From NCBI GenBank assembly GCA_041744575.1, contig JBGTKP010000059.1, positions 1 through 53,331 of the forward strand: a stretch of DNA of 53,331 nt, written 5' to 3'. Every line of letters starts with the position of its first letter. The first letter of the stretch is position 1. Positions 8,983 to 17,300 of this stretch are shown piece by piece. The DNA comes from JTS-RE37 sp041744575 (lineage in GTDB: Bacteria > Bacteroidota > Bacteroidia > Flavobacteriales > Flavobacteriaceae). The position numbers and the translations under genes were made by a program. Below the pieces are notes generated by a model. It saw only the letters and a program-made list of their open reading frames with translations, did no database searches and was not told where the DNA came from.

Positions 8983-9606
8983 CTAATCGATCTCCTGCAA
9001 TTTTAACAGTGCCTCTGATTTTGAGTTCACATTCAGTTTAAGATAAATATTCTGGATATGAAAATTGATAGCACTCGGGGTGACAAACAATTTATCGGCG
9101 ATGATCTTGTAGGTGGCTCCCTGGCAGAGATAATCAATGATCTGATTTTCCCTCTCGGAGAACGACTTGTATGATTTTCGCTGAAACATGGAGATCACCT
9201 TTTTCGCAATGTCGTTGCTGATGATCGCTCCTTCATATTTTATGGAATTCAGTGCATGGTACAGCCTCTTTTTACTTACCGGTTTACTCAGGAACCCATT
9301 GGCCCTGTTTTTAAAAGCATCCTTAATAATCTCAAAATCGCTCTCCTCGCTGATCATAATGATCTTTACTTCCGGATCTTTCTTGCGGAAAAGCCTGATC
9401 CCTTCTATCCCGGACATATCAGGAATAGCAACTTCGGATACGATAATATCAGGGGCCTGATGGTCAAAATCGGCCAGGGCATCTTCCACGGTAGTATAGA
9501 TACCACTCAGGATATAATCGGGATATTTGGAAAAATAGTATTTATAGGCATCGTGAAACAGCAGGTCATTATCGATGACCATTACTTTTAAAATGTTGGT
9601 ATTCAT
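8983..9606 (-). CDS. LuxR/NarL-type response regulator with atypical receiver
   Basis: This 207-residue protein has an N-terminal receiver (residues 5-125) and a C-terminal LuxR helix-turn-helix (about 145-203: FSERENQIIDYL, then TPSAINFHIQNIYLKL). The receiver keeps the Lys of the SKP motif near residue 112 and a Ser at the conserved Thr/Ser position. The phospho-acceptor Asp, normally in the strand before the PxMxG loop, is Glu58 (SEVAIPDMSG), and the second residue of the acidic pair is Asn13. Glu at this site often mimics phosphorylation, so the protein may be active without a kinase. No histidine kinase is adjacent. It is convergent with the FG-GAP gene. Confidence 0.88.
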   Translation of the reverse strand: MNTNILKVMVIDNDLLFHDAYKYYFSKYPDYILSGIYTTVEDALADFDHQAPDIIVSEVAIPDMSGIEGIRLFRKKDPEVKIIMISEESDFEIIKDAFKNRANGFLSKPVSKKRLYHALNSIKYEGAIISNDIAKKVISMFQRKSYKSFSERENQIIDYLCQGATYKIIADKLFVTPSAINFHIQNIYLKLNVNSKSEALLKLQEID

Positions 9607-10557
9607 AGCGTAAGAAATTTATTGATTTGGTTTGTAAAAATGTTGGGTAAGACTTGGGAAAAGTTAGGATTGGGCACGGATTGGCCAGTCACCATAGCCG
9701 GGCTGACAATGTCGATTGCAGCAAAGCCGGGGATGGTTCCTCAGGCAGGCATTTCACATCCATTTATGGCAAAGCCGTAAAGGGATAACAAAACCTCAAG
9801 GCAGAAAAATCTGCTTAAGGTCGTGAAATTACCAACCGGGGAAGATCCGATTTTCAATTACCCGCCAGTATCAGCTGATAAAGCTGAACTGCACAACAGG
9901 CCTTGAAATAAAAAAGGAGGTGTGGATGGAAAATGCCCATTCCCTGAACAGATTGTAAACGGGAAAGGCTCTGGCCCTGTGGAGATCTCCATAAGGGCGA
10001 CTTGTTTTACTGTGTGAATGTAGGTGAGATTTCATAAAGTTGGGGACTTTAAGTTTATGATAAATTTACTCTTATTGGATAAAAGTAATAAATAACCGGT
10101 ATGGCTCCGAGATTAAGATCCGGTTTTCGTTCAAATGCTGCAGATTTTGGGAATTCCAGGCCGGATCCCAATATAAACGAAACAATTCCCCTCAGAAGGA
10201 GATGAAGAATGACGGCTACTGCAGGAGCCTGCTTATAAGATCCAGACCGGATAGTTTCCGTGGAAACCTTCATTTGGCCGGTACTGACGGTAGGAACACG
10301 CGCCATTGTTTTGTAGTTCGGTTCTAACGGCTATAGGCCTTAAGATTAGAATTCCCGAAAAATACCGGAAGAAGTACTGCCTCCCAAAGTGAAAGGCAGT
10401 AAGTACAGGTAGGATCAATCCAAATACCATGCTATAGTCCCCTGCATGACGGATCAAATTACCTTGTGTTTCTTCCGTTATTAACACTGCAATAGTCATT
10501 TAATTATTTTCTCGTCTATAGATCCCGGAAAACTCTTTCCCTGCTCTATGACAGCTA
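9607..10557. other. 950-bp region without a convincing gene
   Basis: Neither strand holds an open frame with recognisable protein character. Two short minus-strand frames (10055-10306 and 10233-10499) overlap each other, have odd composition and no homologue that I recognise. The region should carry the promoter of the minus-strand regulator at 9606 and the 3' end of the PorP transcript. Its length is unusual beside the tight spacing elsewhere, so a decayed gene or a small RNA is possible. Confidence 0.35.
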
Positions 10558-12288
10558 TTATTGGTCTTCGTAAAAATTCTCTGCGGTAGCCGAAGGGCTA
10601 TCTACCTGCATGATCCATTTTTCTTCGTTGTATTTTCCATTGAGATTTGAGACATAGGCTGTTTCGGCTTCCTCCCTGTAATTGTAGTCGGCCAGATAAA
10701 CATAGTACAGGCCGTTATCTTTATTGTAAAATTGTTTGGCGTCAAGACCCTGTTGTTTCAACGAATTCATGAATGCGCTTAAATTTCCTTTATTCTTAAA
10801 GACGTTGGCAATCACATAATAGCCTGATTTTACGCCTACCATATCGGCCTGGTTCATTATTTTAACCGGAAGCTTTTCATAAGGTTTCACAGTTTCAACC
10901 GAATTCCTGACAGGTTCCTTGACGGAGGCCAGTCCTGATTTAGTCGCTCCGGGAATTGCATCTGCATTGAATCTGACATCGTTCAGATTTGTTTTGATAT
11001 TGTCTTTAATATCACTCCTCAGGATCCTGACTATAGTTTCAAATCGTTGCTCAATTTCCTTACTTCTCGCTGCTTCAATTGAATCCTGCCGGAAGATGAG
11101 TTCATCCAGGATCAGTCTGTTCTCGTAGGCCAGACTGCCTGCATCGGCTTCACTCATAGCTGGTGCGACATATTTCTTTGAGTCCTTTGTGTTTGTCTTA
11201 GCCTCCGCACTGTTCTTTTCTGCGGTTAATTGCAGAATTTGTTCTTCATAGTTGCGGATGATCTGGTCAATTTTCTGATCTGAAGATCCATCGGCATACA
11301 AGTCCACTTTTAAGTTTTTGTCCTCAAAAGTATATGCCAGCGAAAGTTCATGGTTCCAGCCCAGATCTGTCTGTTTGTTCAAAACATCCTTTTCCAGCAG
11401 ATATCCCAGCGACATCTTTTTGCTGACATTGAAACCAAGTCCGAAAGACATGCCATATTCCTCATCCAACGCTGTCTGCATCCAGCCATAATCCGGGAGG
11501 TCCAGGAGCAGGGATGCCGCATAAGCCAGGCTTGAATCCTCATTCTTACCCATCTGAACCAGGGGCATTAAACGGGCATTGTTAAACAAACCTCTTGTCG
11601 CTGCGAAATAGTGTGTATACTGAACTGATGCGGTAAGGCTTTTATCATTCAGGCTTGTCAAAAACTCGTTGGTAGTCTGGTTGTACTTCAAAAGGTCTTC
11701 TGCATACATGCCAAAATCGAATCGACCTACGGTTAAAGTGATACCTGGCTGTACTGCAAGCTTGCTTTCCTTTCTGGCTTCGAGCAATTCCGGATCGTCC
11801 TCAGTAGCAACCACGCGGTTTTTATCAAGCCCTTCATTGAAATAAGTAACATTGGTTCCAAAGGCCAAGCTGCTTTTTTCGCCCAGCCGGACGGAGGTAG
11901 CATAGTTGGCATTGAATCCGAATTCCTGAATGACTCCTGCCCATTGGCTGTAAACGCCAATACCTACAGCTGAATGATCGTTCAGTTTATTACTAAAGCC
12001 AAGGAAGTAATTCTGACGGTTATCGTCAAAAGTCGCATACTGGTTTCTGTGCAGGATGTTGATATAGGATTTGTTCTCCCGCACCAGGGAAAATGTAGGG
12101 TTGATTAAGAACCTGTTAAAAAATAATTGATTGTGATAGGCATTGTTTGAACCCGGCTTTGGGTCTGTTTCCTGTCCGTATCCCCAAGTGCTGAGGGCTA
12201 AGGAGAATACCAGCAGGGCGCTTATCTTTTTTATTGTAGTGTTAATACAAGTCATGATGGTACATTTAATGTTATTCTTATTCGTCAT
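10558..12288 (-). CDS. PorP/SprF-type outer-membrane protein fused to a SPOR domain
   Basis: This 576-residue exported protein has a signal peptide within the first 40 residues (ISALLVFSLALSTWGYGQ). Residues about 45-330 match the PorP/SprF outer-membrane beta-barrel family of type IX secretion (NAYHNQLFFNRFLINPTFS, FGFNANYATSVRLGEKSSLAFG). Residues about 335-375 form a short coiled coil (IRNYEEQILQLTAEKNSAEA), followed by a linker. The C-terminus (about 490-560) is SPOR-like (SGYYVIANVFKNKGNLSAFM, then YYVYLADY), a fold that binds denuded peptidoglycan. Ordinary SprF proteins have about 300-330 residues, so the added 250 are unusual. An alternative start is ATG 12255. It is downstream of the PD40 gene on the same strand. 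Confidence 0.87.
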   Translation of the reverse strand: MTNKNNIKCTIMTCINTTIKKISALLVFSLALSTWGYGQETDPKPGSNNAYHNQLFFNRFLINPTFSLVRENKSYINILHRNQYATFDDNRQNYFLGFSNKLNDHSAVGIGVYSQWAGVIQEFGFNANYATSVRLGEKSSLAFGTNVTYFNEGLDKNRVVATEDDPELLEARKESKLAVQPGITLTVGRFDFGMYAEDLLKYNQTTNEFLTSLNDKSLTASVQYTHYFAATRGLFNNARLMPLVQMGKNEDSSLAYAASLLLDLPDYGWMQTALDEEYGMSFGLGFNVSKKMSLGYLLEKDVLNKQTDLGWNHELSLAYTFEDKNLKVDLYADGSSDQKIDQIIRNYEEQILQLTAEKNSAEAKTNTKDSKKYVAPAMSEADAGSLAYENRLILDELIFRQDSIEAARSKEIEQRFETIVRILRSDIKDNIKTNLNDVRFNADAIPGATKSGLASVKEPVRNSVETVKPYEKLPVKIMNQADMVGVKSGYYVIANVFKNKGNLSAFMNSLKQQGLDAKQFYNKDNGLYYVYLADYNYREEAETAYVSNLNGKYNEEKWIMQVDSPSATAENFYEDQ

Positions 12289-12478
12289 CTTCAGAAGTTA
12301 AGTTCCGAAGTCATAGAAGAGCCGGCGGCAATTCGCTTGCTATTCAATCGTCATCAGGCCTTGGGGGGCTACCATGGCCGTCCGGGTGCAATCGATACAT
12401 TTCAATCGGATGGAGTTCCTGGTTGGGACTATAGGATAACTCATGTACCGGCATCGAAATGATCTACTTCCCGGGAGC

Positions 12479-13738
12479 TCACTCGTCTTCAAAAACTGAA
12501 GACGAATAGTCAACCTTCAGATCAGCATTGATGATCTCGGAAATGTTGTATTTATACCTGTTGTCTTCGGCGGGCATTCTTGCATCCGAATAGGAAAAGG
12601 CTACACGCTGAACGTCATTGGCACTGGTGCCACGGTTGGACATCACATAACCCATCCCTTTTCCTGACTCCAGGAGAACGGAAAAATCATCTTCCGCACT
12701 GTTGATGTGGCTGCCAAGGTTGACGGCTTGCCTGACACTTGTTTCAACAACCTGTGCCATGTAGACATCCAGGCCTCCGAAGCCTTTGCGGCCTTCCGAT
12801 GCGAAGAAGAGGGTGGAGTTATTGTTTACATTGGGATACAGGTCATTATCACCGGTATTTATTTTTTCCCCTAAATTCTTGGGAATTCCAAAACTGCCGT
12901 CACTGTTGATATCTGCAACATAAATGTCATATTTACCAAAAGTACCCGGCATGTCGGAGGCAAAAAATAAGCGGTTGCCATCTTCTGAAATACTCGGATG
13001 GATGGTAGAGGAATTTTTAGGTCCCAATGCCACCTGCTCTATAGGTTGCCACCGGCCATTAATTTTTTCTGATTTGTAGATTTTATGAACCAATTCCTTC
13101 TTTGAAAAAATTCCATAGAGGGGTTTTACATAAACGGCTTTACTGAAATAAGCAGTGTTACCATCTTTGGTGTATGCCGCAGGAGCCTCGTACAGGTTCA
13201 ACCCATCCGCATCCCTTTTATCGGCACCGGCAGGCAGAGCAGTAAGGGCCTGATCTTCACTATATCGGAAATTACCCTGTTGAAAATCGAGGGCCCTGAA
13301 CCTTTCATCAGGACCTGCCGAAACACTGGCCAGGGATTGTTTCCTGCTCCTATAGTCAGATTTCACGGATGCCACCCAATCTTTGTTATCAGTAATCCCG
13401 GGAACATGGCCAGGATTGGTCACTTCAAGGGCATACTCGTGCCGGCTCTGGTAGCCGTTTCCCATATTTCCCTTGCTGAGATCATTAAGTTTGTCATACC
13501 AGAAAATCGCGGTTTCATAACGTTCACTAAGGAAGCTGGCGTTGCCGAGGTCCTCAAAAATTTCACGATCCGAATAACCGAGACCTTTCAGCTCCTGGTA
13601 ATTCGCCAGACGCTCCGAGGTTTCTTTGTCCCCCGGAAGCTTCGGGATCGAAGGCCGGGATTGTTGTGCAGCCAGTGTACAGCATAAAAAGCTTATAACA
13701 CATCCAATGGCCACGCTGTAGGTTTTAGCAGTCTTCAT
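12479..13738 (-). CDS. PD40 beta-propeller protein without OmpA domain
   Basis: This 419-residue exported protein has a signal peptide (VAIGCVISFLCCTLAAQQ). A TPR-like helical segment follows (about residues 40-95, GYSDREIFEDLGNASFLSERYETAIFWYDKL is broken here as GYSDREIFEDLGNASF and ERYETAIFWYDKL). Then come WD40-like PD40 blades (HPSISEDGNRLFFASDMPG, KYDIYVADI, LYPNVNNNSTLFFASEGRKG, GLDVYMAQ). In the usual Bacteroidota architecture this N-terminal part is followed by a carboxypeptidase-like domain and a peptidoglycan-binding OmpA domain; here the protein stops right after the propeller. It precedes the PorP-SPOR gene by 190 bp, suggesting that the two form one surface complex anchored through SPOR instead. 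Confidence 0.85.
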   Translation of the reverse strand: MKTAKTYSVAIGCVISFLCCTLAAQQSRPSIPKLPGDKETSERLANYQELKGLGYSDREIFEDLGNASFLSERYETAIFWYDKLNDLSKGNMGNGYQSRHEYALEVTNPGHVPGITDNKDWVASVKSDYRSRKQSLASVSAGPDERFRALDFQQGNFRYSEDQALTALPAGADKRDADGLNLYEAPAAYTKDGNTAYFSKAVYVKPLYGIFSKKELVHKIYKSEKINGRWQPIEQVALGPKNSSTIHPSISEDGNRLFFASDMPGTFGKYDIYVADINSDGSFGIPKNLGEKINTGDNDLYPNVNNNSTLFFASEGRKGFGGLDVYMAQVVETSVRQAVNLGSHINSAEDDFSVLLESGKGMGYVMSNRGTSANDVQRVAFSYSDARMPAEDNRYKYNISEIINADLKVDYSSSVFEDE

Positions 13739-14392
13739 AAGATAAGATTTAGTATTTGGAATATCAAAGTTGCCACTTAGTTACGGAATGCTTATTAGTA
13801 AAATTTCATAGGTTTACTTTTCTGACATTCATCCGGAATAGGGCAAAAAAACCTTCCAGCGGTTCATTTTATCCGTCGAAATCCCCGATTCTCCGAAGAC
13901 GATCGATTTACTGCATTTACGTAAATGAGTATCATTAATTGCGTTTTGAGCCGTCTCAAAAAAGTTGCGGATCTTGAATATTTTCGACAAAATACATCTC
14001 CCGGCTCTTTGCAATACTTAAAAAAATTTCATTTTGAGCTCGTATTCAGCAGAAAACCGGAATCATATTTCTATACGAATCATTGTCAATTTCATCGAAA
14101 TGAATTGCCAGGTGCATGCGCTCCTTTGCCGTTGCATCTTTTACCGGCATTTGGCTATGAAACGTTATGAATTCTTCCCCCGTCAACACCTCCCAAAACA
14201 AGCATCATCTTAACTACCCATGAGCCACTGGGCAATGCAATGGTCGTTATGTAGAAGGGTTCTGTCAAACCGGGTCCCTGACTTTTGACAACACGCGCTC
14301 CTCTCAAATGCATCGATTATAGTATTACATAATCATTATTTGTCAATTCACAACATTTATTAGACGTACGCGGGTGATGTAGGTAGTTTCGT
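13739..14392. other. Divergent intergenic region between PD40 and adhesin genes
   Basis: These 650 bp separate two divergently transcribed genes and must hold both promoters. No coding frame is convincing. The notable element is the palindrome at 13914-13927. AT-rich segments near 14330-14360 could hold the adhesin promoter, but I see no exact TAnnTTTG box. Confidence 0.4.
13914..13927. promoter_or_regulatory. Perfect 14-bp palindrome, candidate operator
   Basis: CATTTACGTAAATG is a perfect 14-bp palindrome in the shared upstream region of the PD40/PorP and adhesin genes. A dimeric regulator could bind it and control both sides. This rests only on symmetry and position. Confidence 0.35.
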
Positions 14393-17300
14393 GTGTTAAG
14401 GATTACGGGCAACAAGCTGTGTCCGTATATTATTAAGGCGTTGAAAAATTGTACGTTATTCCTTTTTGGTCTTTTCATCCTTGCGGTCAATTCTGCGTCC
14501 GCACAAGATGTCTATCTCGACCGCTTTACAACAACTGCCTACAATATCAATGACGGAACCAAAAATTTCTCCACGGATTGGATAGAAAGTGATGGGACAG
14601 GAGGAGGTGCCGCAAGTGGCTATATCAGCGCTACCACCAGTCGTCTGGTGTTTCACAGATTGAATTCCGCGGACAATATTTACCGGCGGCTTAACCTGAA
14701 CGGCGTAACCAAACAGGTAACCCTGAGCTTTGACTTTAATGCCACTACCCGGGGAGGTGAAAGGCTGGTTGTGCAACTCTGGAATTCATCAACCGCAAGC
14801 TGGCAAACCATTACCACCATACAAACCAATACTACCGGAACTGTTGAGTACACCCTGACGGCCAATCAGAAATCGAATCAATCCGGGATCCGGTTCAATA
14901 CCAACTCCGGCGACTGGGACAACGGGGATTACATATATATTGACAATGTCAGTTTTAGAGTAGAAGACCAACCCCCTGTTATTACGGCAACCGGAAACCA
15001 GCAATATTGCCCAGGGACATCAATACCTGTTGTGCAAAGTATCAGTATCTCCGATCCTGACGATTCTACAATAACTGAAGTGTCTGTCCAGATTGCCTCC
15101 GGATATGTAAATGGGACAGATCTCCTGACGCTGACCGGCACCCATCCGACCATCTCTGCCAGCTGGCTTCCTGCCGAAGGTCGTATTCTTCTAAGTGGGC
15201 CTGCAACTCCTGCGGCCTTTCAAACAGCTGTAGCGGCTATAAGATACTCCAGTAGTGCGCCTAACCCGACAGGGACTAGAAATTTCTCATTGCTTGTGGG
15301 AGACGCCTATTTTTTGCCTTCAACCGGACATTATTATCAATTTTTTTCAGAAGTGGGTATTACGTGGTCGAGTGCCAGGGATAAAGCAGCCCTGCTTACC
15401 TACTACGGTCTGCAAGGTTATCTCGCCACCCTTACCTCAGCACAGGAATCAAATTTTGCAGGTTCACAGATATCAGGAGCCGGATGGATCGGGGGCAGTG
15501 ATGAAGCGGTTGAAGGGGTTTGGAGATGGGTTACGGGACCCGAAGCGGGGATCAATTTCTGGAATGGGAATGCGGCAGGCTCCAGCCCTAATTATGCCTT
15601 TTGGAATACAGGCGAGCCTAACCAATCAGGCAATGAAGACTATGCTCATATTACCGAAGACGGTACCGGCATCGATGGCTCATGGAATGACCTCAGCAAT
15701 ACCGGGGCAGCGAGCGGGGCTTACCAACCCAAGGGATATGTGGTGGAATTTGGAGGAACCACCGGAGACCCAACCATCAATGTATCGGCCAGTACCACCA
15801 TAAACATCATCAGTCTGCCCAATATTACCACCCAACCTTCAGATCAGGCAGCTACCACCGGAGGGAGTGCCACTTTTTCCGTAGCCGCCACGGGAACCGG
15901 CCTCTCTTATCAATGGCAGGTAAGCACCAATGGCGGTGCATCTTATACCAATATCTCCGGGGCAACGGGAACTTCTTATACAGTGAATCCTGTATCTATG
16001 GCCGATAATGGGAAGATGTACAGGGTACTGGTGGCCGCTTCCGGATGTAGCCCTGTGATTTCCAATGCCGCAGAATTGGTGGTACTGGTGGATTCCGATA
16101 ACGACGGGGTTCCTGACGTATATGATCTGGATGACGATAATGATGGCATCCTGGATTCCGTGGAACTGGCTTCTTGTGCCGGAACGCTGGGGTACGAGTT
16201 TTATGATCTGGCTCCTTCCGGAAGTACCGTGGATAATATTCCGACGACGGGAGCATTAGCTACCGGTGCGGCCACCTCTTTTGATGTCGATGCGCTTCAA
16301 AACAGTGTCGACCCGGGGGACACAGACAATTTTTCCATACGTTATACAGGGCTAATATCTATTACGACAGCAGGTAGTTATACTTTTTATACGAGTTCCG
16401 ATGACGGCTCGAAACTTATGATTAATGGCCTTCAGGTGGTTAATAACGATGGGCCTCACGGGGTTGTGGAACAATCCGGAACCATCGCACTTACTGCCGG
16501 TCTTCACGAATTCGAAACCCTGTTCTTCGAGATCGGGGGGGGTGAGTCCCTCCTGGTTCAATACGCTGGTCCCGGTATCTCCAAACAGGCCGTCCCGTTT
16601 TCAGTTTTCTACCAGACCACCTGTGACCAGGATGGGGACGGACTGGCCAATCATCTTGATCCGGACAGTGATGCGGATGGTTGCAATGATGCCGATGAAG
16701 CCTATGCCAATGCATCTGCAGATGTAGATAACAATGGCTATTACGGGTCTGGAAATCCGGCGGTGAATGCCAATGGTACAGTGCAGGCAGCTTCCTATCA
16801 GACCCCTGCAGACGGCAATAGCACAGTAACCTATGACTTTCTGGAAGCCGGGTTAGCGCCGGTGATTACCCTTCAGCCTGTGAACACCGCTATTTGCCCG
16901 GGAGGGGGAACGTCGTTTACCATCGGTGCCAGCAATGCCAACAGGTATCAGTGGCAGCGCTTTAACGGAAGTATCTGGGTCAACCTGACTGATACAGGCA
17001 TCTATAATGGAAGTGACACTGCTACCCTCACTATATCAAATGCGGCACTGTCTGATAACGGGAGACAATTCCGTGTCCTGGTATCCAATTCAGGTTATAT
17101 ATGCAGCTCTGCCACGTCTTCGACAGCTACGCTGACCGCAGCCGAGCCCACAGCCAATGCCGGCAGCGATCAGAGCATCTGCGACGGCCAGTCGGCCACC
17201 CTTTCGGCTTCCGCCTCCGGTGGCAGCGGAAGTGGCTATACTTATTTGTGGAGTACGGGGCAAACAACACCGGTGATTACGGTAACCCCGACCGGTAGTC

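Noticed and set aside
10055..10499. Two overlapping minus-strand frames of 83 and 88 codons
   Set aside because: They overlap in different frames, show no family motifs and have unlikely composition, so neither can be supported as a gene.
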